Shown: positions 1-13,094 of the stretch, one piece after another
How positions within the stretch are numbered: the first letter of the stretch is position 1
Layout: each line of letters begins with the position of its first letter
NCBI RefSeq assembly: GCF_026230105.1
Contig: NC_079474.1
Span: 35,540,294-35,604,293, forward strand
Length of the DNA stretch: 64,000 bases
DNA from: Diorhabda sublineata
Lineage: Eukaryota > Arthropoda > Insecta > Coleoptera > Chrysomelidae
Direction: 5' to 3'
The notes under the pieces: model-generated
What the model saw: only the letters and a program-made list of their open reading frames with translations
Told to the model about the DNA's origin: nothing
Databases searched by the model: none
Program-made: the position numbers and the translations under genes

Positions 1-3000
1 TACTAACAACTTCGTAATTTGATTTAGGGACTGAAAAGTTTTCATTCCATTCGTAATATCAAAAATATCACAGAGAAAGCGTAAGAGAGAACATATTTTC
101 AATTAATACGAGACTAATGTTATTCAACTCTGTTTATATATTTTCATTTCAAATACTTCAAAATCGCGCACAGATTAAAAAGACATTTCTGAAGTAGATA
201 AATTTTATTTGCTTTGGAACTTAAATTCATATTTTCTTACTCAGATCAGAATCTATTCCATCTTATTTTGTACTTTTTATTCATCGTTTTGATTATATTT
301 TAATATCTACTAATCAATTTGGCAATTATGTTATTGAAATTGTGAGTGACATAAATTATGCATATCTATATCTGTAACTATACATAAGTACTAAATATTA
401 TTGGTATAACTATGTCGAAAATAAAAATTCTTTCGGCCATTGAAGTTTTTTTATTGGTATAAGTTTGCAGATAATAAAATTGATGAACGGCTGTTTACTA
501 ACAAGTTTTCGGTCTGATAAAACGTAACCTGAGTATTATTGGACTCCCCAATACCCAGATATCCGTAACAGAAAGGGACTTGAGTCATAAAATATCACTG
601 TGAAATAAACAAAGAATTTAGTATATGAATGATAACGATGAAAGGGATGGGTAATGTATAATGTATATTTATGTATTTGTATAATGAGTCACCTTGTATA
701 CAATCAATTAAGAATTAATTAAATAACAAAATATATTTGAAAGGATTTTCTAAACTAAAAATTTTATCCACGTTTGTGATTGATTATAACTGCCTAGATG
801 TTGAGTGGACTGTCATAAATATTTTTCATTTACTCTCCACGTCAAAAATAGAAATTTCGAAGATTAAAAGTTATTTACAAAAGAAACATTTATATGAACT
901 TATTAATAATTTAATGACGAACTTGCTCTCAGAAACATTCCTTTTGATTAGCAGAACTTTTTCCCTCGCAAAATTTATCTGTACCAGTTATCGTTATCGA
1001 GTAAGTCCAATCCTGGTTTCGTTCTACTTCTCAGGATATCAAGAAAGTTGGATAAAAAAAATATGTGTCGAGATGGAATCACGTGTTTTTTATGGAAATT
1101 TTTCTATATTAGGATGTTTGTTGAATAAGTAGCAATTAGCAATCCAAGAAATCTAGTATTCAAGCACGTGTATTAAGATTAATGCTGTTATGATGCTATT
1201 TTCAAATAATAGTCAAATGACGTGTCTCTTATGGTTAGATTACTTTAGGCAGCAGAATAGTTTTACTTGTGTATTTAGTTTATTTAGAATTTAACCTTTT
1301 GGCGGATGCGATTTACAACCACCGTAATTTTAAAACACTGTACTCCTCCGCCAAATTTTAAAGAATTGTCAGTATCGAATATCTGATTACTTATATTGTG
1401 ATTACAACTCTATTTCTTGAGACATCAAAATCTTGATATCTTAAATAAAGGCTGCATGAATGTGATATCCAAGAAACCTACAACCGTTTATATCCCGCAT
1501 TATTTTAACGTGTACAAAAATATAGTACAGACGGTTCCTGGCTTTATAATTCATCGTTTTCACTTATAGTTGTTTACTGAAAATCCCTGGGGGGCTCATC
1601 TAATAACGTTACCAACCGACAACATATCATTTGTTTGCTTTAATTCCGTTTTCAGTTTTAATTTGTTTAATTTAATTACTTCTACGTTCACCCCGACAAC
1701 GCTAGTTCTCGATGAAATGAACTGAAATTTGTAATAACCCTTCCATTTCGACTTTTTAACAGAAAAACTTTCAATTTCGAAATTCTTCATTTAAATTAGA
1801 GTACAAGTGCTTTTGTAGGATAGTGAAACGAGTTGCCGCAATTTCATTAATAATATTTATTAAAACTTTTAAACAAGTGAGTCTTAACTAGTTTCCATAT
1901 TTAATATTTAATACGAGCTGGAATTTATTCTCACTAACATCAACGGTATGGATTAATTTAGTCAAACGTTTCACAAGAGTCAATACATCAACTGTGAAGT
2001 AGAAAACGTTAAATTTAATTCCCTTTGAAAATACTATCATTGTTGATGAAAAGCTAATGCATCTGCGAGCTTTTCTCTCTCGCTGTAGAAGGCAGCTTTA
2101 TTGTGTAAGTATTCTAAATCTTTCATGATAGAGAGTGTTCTTTTTGCTTAATTGGAATTTAAGAATAAAAATTCAGTTAGTTTTCGTTAATCGAGTTTAT
2201 TAAACCTGATAATGATTTAAATCTTCATTCCATAAAATAAGTTTTTGTAGGTATTCGTATTTTTGCATCTTTCGTTTAACAACTAATTTCGGTTTTTAAA
2301 CTAATTATTCATACTTGAGTAGCTGAAACGGAATATTATAGGCACTTATTTAATTGAATTTAGTAGTAGAAGTATAAGGACAAGCCACAAATTACTTGTT
2401 TTAATTTTTGTTATTGATTTTTCAGTAACCATTTATTTTCAGCTAAATATGAGAATAATTGATTGGAAAGTTTCTTTCCTGTCTATCACACAACTACCTA
2501 TTATCTCCTATTGTCGATAATCTTTTATTATTTACAACAATCGATTCTGCCACAACGATAAGCCCGTCAATTGTTAGAAGTAACGTAAACATTCTGATAA
2601 ATATTATATAATATTTTTTTATTGTGGCTCTTTCCACGATGTGAACAATTGATTTTATAAAAGAATATCAGATATTATTTCAATGAAAGCAATATAGCAG
2701 CTTCAATAAGTTAAAAAGAAGTTTTTAGTTGATTATATATGATTGATAGAATTGGGAAATATTCAAACAACAACAAGAAACATTTTAACAATATAACAAC
2801 TTTTACTTGGATTTTTTCGACCAAGATTGAACAAAATTTGAAAATATTCTTAATCCAAAAGACAGTGATATTCTTATCTCTACGAATATGACTTTGAGTA
2901 TATGCAATTATAATGAGATAGCTAAAGGAATTGATCAAAAATTTCATATATGAAAGATACTTGATTATCAATGTTAAATATTTAGATGAAATTCTCCAGT

Positions 3001-3296
3001 ATGTGATTTGAGTAAAGAGATTTTACTTGTATTTATATTCATTATTACAGTGAAATTAATACTTCCAATACAATATTTTATGATAACTTATCGTATTTTG
3101 TCCTTTAAAAACTTTTTTGTACATCCCAACTGTTTTCATTGTAATTGTATTAATAGTCTCTTCCGGTTGTCTTCACGTGTTGTATTATAACTGAAATAAT
3201 GTTATTTTTCTCCATTGTTTCGAATATTAAATATGTAGTCTATATCAGTATTTTTCAATTTTATTGATTTCGCGACCCATTTACAAGTTGAAAAAT
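1..3296. other. AT-rich stretch without recognisable gene
   Basis: No host exon, RNA gene or transposase fragment was recognised. An open frame at 737-1132 (131 aa) has no family signature, no intron-exon context and a low-complexity composition, so it is treated as chance. A short inverted match (ttggcgga / tccgccaa, near 1308 and 1347) is too small to define an element. Confidence 0.5.
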
Positions 3297-5475
3297 TCTT
3301 ATATATTAAAAAAATTGATGATTTCAATTCCGAGTCCGTTCAGGCGTTCTACCCAACCGATTTACTTAATTTTTTTTTTTCAATAAGAGATATTGATGCA
3401 TCAATACATCAACCATCGGATTTCATCTAATTTTCACCATTCTCAAGTTATACTCAAATGCGATTTCCCCCTGTACATTACTTATGGGAGTTTTTCACAT
3501 ACACACGTTCTATCCTCAATATCTCAGGTACTATTCAAGATAGAGACTTCGTTTTGGTTTAAAAACACTCGCTGAAACACCTTCTTTCTTTTGAGTTTTG
3601 AACACTTAAATCGGTTGAGTTGGAGAGGAGCTAGGCGCGACATTCAATGTGGAGTTATGGATTTTTTTAGATTTTTGGCTATTTTTCTACATTCATAGAT
3701 CTATATCTCAGGCTCTAATATATCTACAGAGTTCGTTTTGGTTAAAGAACACTCGCTGAAACACCTTCTTTCTTTTGAGTTTTGAACACTTAAATCGGTT
3801 GAGTTGGAGAGGAGCTAGGCGCGGACATTCAATGTGGAGCTATGGATTTTTTTAGATTTTTGGCTATATTTCTACATTCAAAGATCTATATCTCAGGTTC
3901 TGATACAGCTACAGAGTTCGTTTTAATTCAAGAACACTCGCTGAAACACCTTCTTTCTTTTGAGTTTTTGAATACTTGAATCGGTTGAGTTGGGGAGGAG
4001 CTAGGCGCGGACATTCAATGTGGAGTTATGGTTTTTTGTAGGTTTTTGGCAATTTTTCTACATTAAAAGATCTATATCTCAAGTTCTAATATAGCTACAG
4101 AGTTCGTTTTGGTTAAAGAACACTCGCTGAAACACCTTCTTTCTTTTGAGTTTTGAACACTTAAATCGGTTGAGTTGGAGAGGAGCTAGACGCGACATTC
4201 AATGTGGAGTTATGGATTTTTTTAGATTTTTGGCTATTTTTCTACATTCAAAGATCTATATCTGAGGTTCTGATATAGCTACAGAGTTCGTTTTAATTTA
4301 AGAACACTCGCTGAAACACCTTCTTTCTTTTGAGTTTTTGAATACTTGAATCGGTTGAGTTGGAGAGGAGCTAGGCGCGGACATTCAATGTGGAGTTATG
4401 GATTTTTTTAGATTTTTGGCTATTTTTCTACATTCAAAGATCTATATCTCAGGTTCTGATACAGCTACAGAGTTCGTTTTAATTTAAGAACACTCGCTGA
4501 AACACCTTCTTTCTTTTGAGTTTTTGAATACTTGAATCGGTTGAGTTGGGGAGAAGCTAGGCGCGGACATTCAATGTGGAGTTATGGTTTTTTGTAGGTT
4601 TTTGGCAATTTTTCTACATTAAAAGATCTATATCTCAGGTTCTAATATAGCTACAGAGTTCGTTTTGGTTTAAGAACACTCGCTGAAACACCTTCTTTCT
4701 TTTGAGTTTTTGAATACTTGAATCGGTTGAGTTGGAGAGGAGCTAGGCGCGGACATTCAATGTGGAGTTATGGATTTTTTTAGATTTTTGGCTATTTTTC
4801 TACATTCTAAGATCTATATCTGAGGTTCTGATATAGCTACAGAGTTCGTTTTAATTTAAGAACACTCGCTGAAACACCTTCTTTCTTTTGAGTTTTTGAA
4901 TACTTGAATCGGTTGAGTTGGAGAGGAGCTAGGCGCGGACATTCAATGTGGAGTTATGGTTTTTTGTAGGTTTTTGGCAATTTTTCTACATTAAAAGATC
5001 TATATCTCAGGTTCTAATATAGCTACAGAGTTCGTTTTGGTTTAAGAACACTCGCTGAAACACCTTCTTTCTTTTGAGTTTTTGAATACTTGAATCGGTT
5101 GAGTTGGAGAGGAGATAGGCGCAGACATTCAATGTGGAGTTATGGATTTTTATAGGTTTTTGGCAATTTTTCTACATTCAAAGATCTATATCTCAGGTTC
5201 TGATACAGCTACAGAGTTCGTTTTAATTCAAGAACACTCGCTGAAACACCTTCTTTCTTTTGAGTTTTTACATACTTAAATCGGTTGAGTTGGAGAGGAG
5301 CTAGGCGCGGACATTCAATGTGGAGTTATGGATTTTTGTACGTTTTTGGCAATTTTTCTACATTCAAAGATCTATATCTCAGGTTCTAACATAGCTACAG
5401 AGTTCGTTCTTTTCTATTATAATGATTTCTGATACTTATTTAATGGATTCGAGCGAAGCCGCAGGTAAAAGCTAG
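3297..5475 (+). mobile_element. Helitron-like non-autonomous element, copy 1 (10 tandem units)
   Basis: The element starts with TC (TCTTATATATTAAAAAAATT), has a unique 5' part of about 240 bp, then a long tandem array, then a unique tail ending in GAAGCCGCAGGTAAAAGCTAG followed by T. TC at the 5' end and CTAG before a T at the 3' end are the known Helitron boundary signature, and three other copies in this window share both ends. It carries no protein. The preceding base is T here, whereas it is A in the other three copies. The array has 10 occurrences of the motif CACTCGCTGAAACAC spaced by about 185 bp. Confidence 0.8.
3536..5410 (+). repeat. ~185-bp tandem repeat array inside Helitron-like copy 1
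   Basis: The unit runs through the landmarks TCGTTTTGG, CACTCGCTGAAACACC, CGGTTGAGTTGGAG, GGAGCTAGGCGCGGACATTCAA and AAAGATCTATATCTCAGGTTC. Ten landmarks are seen at 184-186 bp spacing. Units differ by scattered substitutions and 1-bp indels (for example TTTTGAACACTTAAATC against TTTTTGAATACTTGAATC), and adjacent units are not always the most alike. Confidence 0.9.
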
Positions 5476-5735
5476 TGTAATTTAATTAAAAGACTACATT
5501 AATGATTTTTTTCTATTTTGATACATTTATCTATATATATTCAGATCTACTCTACAAGCCGCGATAGTTGAAAGTAGGTACAAGGTAAGTTGGTAAAGCT
5601 ACGAGCCAAACTGCGACGACGACGTTGCCACACCGTATTGTTGTTGCGGCAACAGGAAGTGCCCCACGTGCACCACCCGCAATGTTCTTTTGTTTCAACT
5701 CTCATTTCACTCAGTTAAGCGCAGTCAACACTTCG

Positions 5736-7683
5736 ATGGGTAAATTTCTCAAGAGATCGCAACCATCAACATCTGGTACGAGTGTCAATAACGGTGGTTG
5801 GGAATCAAACCCGAAAAAAAAATAATAAACATTACGATGACAGTATTTGAAATACGGGTTCACAGTCATAAACCATAAACCCCCCTAAAATGTGTAATTT
5901 GCGGCGATGTTTTATCACGTGAGAGTATGAAACGATCAAAGCTTATACGGCATCTCACAACCAAGCATCAAAAAAAAGCTGATAAGCCGTTGGAATCTTT
6001 TGAACGGAAGTTGAAAGCTCTTAGTCAGCAGCAAAATACTATGATTCAGGTAATAAAATATTGTTTTTCTAATTGTTTATGTTTTGTGATGTTTATTTCT
6101 TTGTTGTTTGCATAAAACTTTTTATTATACTTAATTTTGGTGTGCAAAGGCTCCGCGTGCTTAATTTTTATTGACTATTCACTTTTATATTGTTTTGTTT
6201 ATTTTCAGGCATCCAGTGTCAAGGAGTCAGCATTGTTAGGTAGCTACAAAGTCGCGTATCGAGTTGCTAAAGCAGGGAAACCACATACAATTGCCGAAAA
6301 TCTTGTTAAGTAAATTATGGTCAATAAGCAGGATGCAAACAAGTTGAAAAACGTACCACTTTCTGATGATACAATTTCACGCAGAATAAATTATATGACC
6401 AATGATATTCAAGAATAAGTAATCGAAAAATTAAAGAACGGCCAACATTTTGCTATGCCGTTTGACGAATCTACTGATGTTTCAGATTGTGCTCAATTTG
6501 TAGTATTTGTGCGCTTCCAAACAGACAAGAGTACCATGGAAGAAATATTATTTTGCAAAGCACTTCCTGCAAACACTTCTGGCCAGTGTTTGTACGATAT
6601 GTTTTTAGAAAGCACTTGCGACTACGATATTGATTGGAAAAAATGTATCGCTATTTGTAGCGATGGCGTTAAAGCTATGACTGGCAAAAATAGCGGACTA
6701 TTTGCGAAATTAAAATCGATAATGCCAAACATATCCTGGACACACAGTTTTCTTCATCGACAGACTCTAGCTGCTAAGGTAGTACCTTCTGATTTAAATG
6801 ACGTGCTCAAGGAGGTAATAAAAATTGTGAATTCTATCAAAGGTGAAGCCTTGCAAACCCGGCTATTTAGAATTGTTTGTGAAGATATGGGCTCTCTTCA
6901 TCAAAATCTCCTTTATCACGCAGAGGCCAGGTGGCTATCCAAACGAAAGGTATTCACAAGAGTTCTAGAACTGAGAGCAGAATTGTTAATGTTCTTACAA
7001 GATTCAAAATCTGAATATGCTAATCGTCTTTGTGACCCTATTTGGCTTGGAATTTTTGGCAGATCTTTTTAGCCACTTTAATAATTTGAGCAAGCACCTC
7101 CAAGGTCGAGAAGAAAATATTTTAACAGCTAAAGATAAAGTCGAAGAATTTCATGTAAAACTTCGTTTGTGGTCATCATCCTCTCTGCAAAACAATATAT
7201 TTGAGTCTTTTCCATGTGTTCAGAAGATTGTTGAAGATAACGCATCAAACCAAAGTCTTGTAGTAAGGGCTCACATCCTTGCCTGATACAGAGTTTGTAT
7301 AATTTAGAAGAGAAACTTTTGACATACTTTCCATACTTGCACTCTGAAACTGACAATGAGCGTTGATGGATTTTAAACCCGTTTTTGGACAAGTCAATAG
7401 ATCTGGCTGATGTCACCACAAATATGAAATAATCTCTTCTAGATTTAGCTGCTGATGGCATGCTTGAAATGGAATTTTATTCCCAAAGTGTCGACGTGTT
7501 TTGGATGAAAAGAAAACACGATTATTCAGAGCTAACAAGGGAAACTCTAAAATTATTAGTGCCATTAAGACTAAAAAGAGAAATAGACTGCAATTACAAA
7601 ATGATTTGATTATTAACGTTTCAAAAATAACACCACGATTTGATAAACTTTCGAAAAATAAACAAGCCCACGCTTCTCACTAA
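5736..7683 (+). pseudogene. Broken hAT transposase of the ZBED5-like type
   Basis: A decayed hAT-family transposase. From 5736 the frame begins MGKFLKRSQPST. A BED zinc finger lies near 5890-5965 (CVICGD, then RHLTTKH). After an apparent intron at 6050-6208 (CAG|GTAATA to TTTTCAG|GC) the RNase H-like core follows (MPFDESTDVSDCAQF at 6455; CSDGVKAMTG; HSFLHRQTLAAK; EARWLSKRKV). The C-terminal hAT dimerisation region ends with KNKQAHASH and a stop at 7681-7683. Breaks: a frameshift at about 5820-5880, in-frame stops at 6311 and 6416, frameshifts near 7050 and 7280-7500, and a stop near 7361. It resembles the ZBED5/SCAND3-like transposases common in arthropods and vertebrates. Clear terminal inverted repeats were not found, so the outer ends are unknown. 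Confidence 0.8.
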
Positions 7684-8700
7684 AATTGTATTCTTATTGT
7701 GTTCCTTGCCTTTTTCTTTCAGTTGGCGGCCCCCCGAAAAACATTGGTCTATATGATAAGTCTTGAACTTTTATTTAAACATTTTATCGATACTACGTAT
7801 CGTCGAAATATATTCCATGACAGGATAATGTAATATTATATATTATTGAAGATAACATGCAACATTTCATTTATCTATACGATATTATAGGTCACATTCG
7901 ATCGGCATTTCGAAAAATATCGTTTACGAACATGCATTTAAATAATTTCATTCACATTATTTCTTTATACTAAATCGCATAAGCCCACATTGAAACTAAA
8001 ATTATCAAAATTATAGTTTAGATCTGAACATAAATCGAGTTTTTTCTTATCATTTGAATAAATGATTGATTGAATTTAGACAAAATTGTGCGCTATCTAT
8101 CTAATATCCAAAATTTCAACAATCATTAATGTTTTACAAAATCAGCAGAACCTTCTCCAAAGCCCATTTACCGAATTATTAACCTTGTCCTACTTACGAT
8201 ACCTACCAAGGCAAAATTTTACGTTATACGACCTCGATTGTGTAGAGCATAAAATATTCTAAATAAAAAAATATGTTCGCGTGTTTTGATCCGTGTTAAT
8301 AGCTTTAAAAATAATTGATTGGCTTATAATTTTTTATGGAGCAAATTGGATTAAATGAATACGTCATTATTTTCATAAAATTTTTGAAACTTCCATAAAC
8401 GAAATCAAAAATATTAATCAAATACATTCAGTAGTCAATATAGGTACGTACAGTCACCTATTAGATTACATATTTTAGAAAGTAAATGTTTCAAAGTTAA
8501 TCATTGTTAGGAAAAATAAATATATTCAAAATCAACTTTACTACGTATCGTTCCGACATTGATGTATTATCGCTTGTCAGTTGCATACGCCACAAATTTT
8601 TCATGAAAAATTTCTATTCACAGTCGATATAATAATCGGTGGGGTTTCGGAATCAAATCAAAATTATATGATATCTTAAATGCGTATAAAAAATATAACC
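7684..8700. other. AT-rich spacer, nothing recognised
   Basis: Only short AT-rich frames with stops in all phases. The stretch just after the hAT stop may still be transposon 3' sequence. Confidence 0.4.
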
Positions 8701-8890
8701 CAGGGCAGGATTAAGCTGGGGGCTTGGGGGGGCCCCATCATTTGGAAATCATTCTGTATTTTTTCATGTGTTGATACCACAAATCTAAAGTATTGATATT
8801 ATTTTGTGAATTTTTCCGGATTTCCGAATTCCTTAAGGAGGACCCGTCATTATTTTAGCCCCGGGCCTTATAAATCTTAATCCGGCACTT
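8701..8890. mobile_element. hAT-type MITE with perfect 8-bp target duplication
   Basis: A 190-bp element. It begins CAGGGCAGGATTAAG and ends CTTAATCCGGCACTT, so the ends form an imperfect terminal inverted repeat. It is flanked on both sides by ATATAACC (8693-8700 and 8891-8898), an exact 8-bp target duplication, which is the hAT hallmark. The inside is non-coding and locally GC-rich (GGGGGCTTGGGGGGGCCCC; TAGCCCCGGGCC) against an AT-rich background. Confidence 0.85.
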
Positions 8891-11598
8891 ATATAACCTC
8901 AATATTTAAACTAATTATATTAGAAAATACATTAATTAAATTCCTTGTTAGAGTACATGACATATATTAAAAAGATTTTCGCTAATTGGTATGAACCCAT
9001 TCAAATATATCGCCTACGGTGAATCAAAAATGAAAATACATCATTTGAACACAAACATGTAGTACGATGTTTTTGTGTGTATATGGAAAATTAATTAAAT
9101 TTTCAATAGATATGAGGTAACAGAGTAGAAAATTCATTCTAGCTATAACATAAAATATCCATTATACAGTGTAATTCCATGAGGTTGCCTCACGGACTAA
9201 AAATTTGAGATCAAAATTGATGTAATTCATTCTAAGACAAATACTTTTTATTATCATTTACAAAACATAACGATTTTTACATAATATATCAATTTTTGCA
9301 TATCATAGGGCCTTTTTTAAGTGATTAAATTCTATTATATTCTACATATTTTTAAGCTCAGTTCTATTAGTAGTAAACTTTTCAAATGTTGCTGCAATAG
9401 CTTAAGTGAAATAATTACATACAAGGAACTACTTATAAGATGTAATAACTCCTTATGTAATAGTATAATCAGTTTTGGTACGTCTAACGTCTTTGCCACT
9501 TTTCAAGAAACATCTTTCGTTGGATATGTATGACGGAGTGGAATGCCATTTCTATTTTAGAGTTCATATCACTTAGGAAAGAATGTGTAAGGTAACTCGG
9601 AAGACGTCTCGAATAATAATAAGAAAAGATTCAGCGAGAAATTCTTCAAAACGTATATGAAAAATTCACGTAAATATGAAAAACAAATAATCCGATCAGG
9701 CAGAAGAAATATTATACCAATGTTATCTATATAGGTAGGTAAAAAATGGATATAAATAATAACTTTCTGAACGTGTTGTATAATAATTTAAGATTACATA
9801 TCATACGTTTTTAATACAATATAATTTGTTTAAGGTACAATTATTTTCAATGGAATGTGAATGTTTAATTCGTAATAACGTTTAAATCGAATCGCGACAA
9901 AAAATCATCGTTGATGGGTTTTTATTTTTTTTATGCTATAGATATGACATTTTTGTGATACCTATTCTAATTTTTTTTTCACGTTTCCATTTCCTTTAGT
10001 CGCAAACTGAATCACGTTGTTTGCTATCGAAAAGTTCATACATATTGATTAGTTGTCAAAAATGCATATTTCAGTTGAAGCTCTAAAAACAAAATGGTTT
10101 GAAATTATTTCGGAGACTCAATAAACCTTTTTAGTCCACAATTCATACTACAAACTTTTATTATAATATAGTAACAATGTAATAACGGCGTTGCTAAACG
10201 TTTCTTCAGATCTGATGAAATTTCGTCAAAATTCCATTTATATTTGAATAAATTAACAAATCTTTCCTTGTTAGGAGATGGAAAGTATCACCATTATTTT
10301 AGAAATTCCATATTTCAGTTAGTTAAAAATGGATATGGGTTTTAATTTGAATGCAAAATTTCCTGTTTCGTTTGTGTTTCTTTGTATCCTCTACGTTTGT
10401 ACTTTACTTTGTCAACTTGTAGACTAAACGTGTATTTTTAAAATAAACTTGACATACTTTATGAACTATTAGGTTCCCTTTTACGTGTCTACACCCAAGA
10501 TATATTGTGTATATGGTGTCTAAATAAAGATCCTAACCGTACCAGCTACACTAAATAACGCGAAAGAAGTAAAACGACTAAAATTCAAGGACTATTTCGA
10601 ATATAAAATTTAAAAAAAAATATTTTGTTGAATTAATTTCCCGAAATAATTGAGTCTCAATTTATGCTCCATACAATTATCCAATTCAAATAATATTCAT
10701 GTTATCGGCGTTGAAATAACTATATTGAAAACTAGAAACCAATAAATTACATTTTACAGATTCAGTTCATAAAAACGGAATTTGAGAGTCAGAATCGAAG
10801 TTTTCAAGTCTCTTGAAGAAGATCGTTAGAATGATACGACCACGTCACAGAAATCAATTTCAATTGATGAAGAGGGTGAACGTATAAGTTTTGACATCTT
10901 TGAACCCTTATCATGATAACTTGAAGTGATATTTGACATGTTAAAAAGTAAAAAAGAACGGCAAGAGAGATATTTCTTACAGCTTACATCAAATATATTA
11001 TTCCAGATAATTTAAAAGATTGTTTAGTGATTAGGAAATTTGTAAATACGGTACGACAGATAATAATTCATGGTTTCGCCAATGAAACGTAGATAACATT
11101 AAGTGCATCAATACTTGATTAACTCTTCGAAGACCAACCGCTACAGGTGCTTACGCCAATGAAATGAAAAAATGACTGATTTTGACTTATTATTATGATG
11201 ACATAGCGAAAATCAAAATTATATACTAATACTTTAACGATATTAACAAGGTATTCAAACGTCAAATTTTAGGTAAAGTTTTATGAAATATTCTGTAGAC
11301 GCATTGAAACTACATAGAAATTAATACAAACCTTCCCTTTGACGGGAAACTCCTTTTACATTATAAATAGCGTTTACTATGTTGGCACTACTGTAATAGG
11401 AAATAGCGAATGATGTTCGATTAACTTACTTTCCTGGTCACCGAACGAATTTGCATACTGACTTGAATTGAGTGACCTTGTCAGAAAATGTTTGGACTTG
11501 AAAAGTTTTGTTCGGATAAGTCTTTGGCACTTGGCATAACGCCATTTAGTCTAAGATCCGAGAATAGTAAAATATACCATAATCTGTTAATTAGATAT
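8891..11598. other. AT-rich intergenic or intronic sequence
   Basis: No exon, RNA gene or transposase fragment was recognised. Small open frames (such as 9321-9533) show no family signature. Confidence 0.45.
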
Positions 11599-12317
11599 AA
11601 TAATTTTTTTATAGGCTTATTTTAATGTTATAATTTTATAAAAAAAATGTCTGCCACCGTAGGTCTGATACAAATAACAATAATTAATTAATTAACATTT
11701 TTTCTATCTCATGTAAATCACATGAACCAAGCAAAAGTCGTCAATGCTGAATATTTGAACCCATGTGGTAGTAGGCACCCATCACTACGACTACTACACT
11801 TACTTTAATTTATTTCCCTCACATGTTAATTAAAATTTGTGAGCACATTTAGAAAATTAAATAAAAATAGAATATATCTGTAAGTGGCAGTTGCCTTGAA
11901 ATCATCTGTAGCCTTTATAATAAATAAAAATAAAATGTCATAATTTGAAAGAAAAATATTTGAATGAGAGAGAGAAACCATTTAACTTTTCTTGCTAGAG
12001 ACAAAGATACAACAATGTAGTTGCGCATGCACCTCTAAATCAAGTGCATGTAGTTGTAAACAAAAACACATAACTACCAAAGCTTATACAGGCTGTGATT
12101 ACACTGCAGCTTTTTGCAATAAAGTTCGGCCTATCAAACTTTTCTCTAAAAATTAGAATTATTCGCGTCACTAACAGATGATGTGGATATTTTCAATGAT
12201 AATAAGATGGAAGCTACGCACGAATGTACATGTTTAATGTATGGAGTAAAAAATGTTATTAATGTTGATGAAGCTCGATACATAATTAATTTTTTCTACG
12301 ACCGTGCGTTTTAACCC

Positions 12318-12377
12318 ACTTTCCCGCACGCATTTTAGTTTTGAAAGAGTCACTTTTCCGCACTAGTGCGGGAAAGT
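12318..12377. repeat. GC-rich hairpin (left arm of nested element)
   Basis: ACTTTCCCGCAC pairs perfectly with GTGCGGGAAAGT across a 36-base loop. It sits just inside the left end of the nested insertion. Confidence 0.85.
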
Positions 12378-13020
12378 AAAATTATGCAAATTTTGACCTT
12401 ATTAGATAGTTTTTTACTTCTGAGATTATAACTATTGTTACTACAGGTAAATAAATATTTATGAAATAGTCCATCAAATAAAATTTAAACCTTTTCTAGC
12501 TCTTTGTAGCATTCTTAATTTTTTGAAAATATAAAATAATACAGATATTTTTTATATAACCATGTAATTGTTACTAAAACGTCAAAGTTGTGCAAAACGT
12601 CTTGGAAGTGACCGAATAAGAACAATTCTCTTCTAAATTAAACCGAATTCGATACAATAATATTAATGGATTCATCCGACGAAGAACTTCCCGAAGCCAT
12701 TTTGAAGGCTGCAAATGAAACTAATTCCGAGCTGTTACCTGCCAAATGACTTAAAACCGTTGCCGTCACCGTCATCTTTATGCGACCTGCAACCTTTGCC
12801 ATCCTCATCGACGGCAACTCCACTGGCCCGGCAATTCTTACAATAATACAACAAATTGTGTTTTCAATATTAATATTTATAATAACTAGTAGTTTTTAGT
12901 TGAAGTTTTGTATATTATTATGTTTGTTGGAATAAAATAATTTTAGAAAAATGGGTTGGTATACTTTTTTGTATATACGGTCGTAGAAAAAATCATGTTC
13001 CTAACTCATGCGTAAAATGT

Positions 13021-13094
13021 CTTTCCCGTACTTGACCGCTTGCCCGAACTCCGCTCCGCGTCGTTCGGGACAACTGCAGTCGCGTGCGGGAAAG
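13021..13094. repeat. GC-rich nested hairpin (right arm of nested element)
   Basis: CTTTCCCGTAC pairs with GTGCGGGAAAG with one mismatched pair, and an inner stem GCCCGAAC / GTTCGGGAC forms inside it. This is the mirror partner of the hairpin at 12318-12377. Confidence 0.8.

Noticed and set aside
737..1132. 131-aa open frame
   Set aside because: No family motif, skewed composition, and the first codons do not form a good start context.
3536..5410. Regular repeats that might be read as a CRISPR array
   Set aside because: The whole ~185-bp unit is repeated with no unique spacers, and the context is an insect transposon.
12638..12823. 61-aa minus-strand frame in the nested insertion
   Set aside because: It is antisense to the MDSSDEEL start that resembles a Crypton N-terminus.
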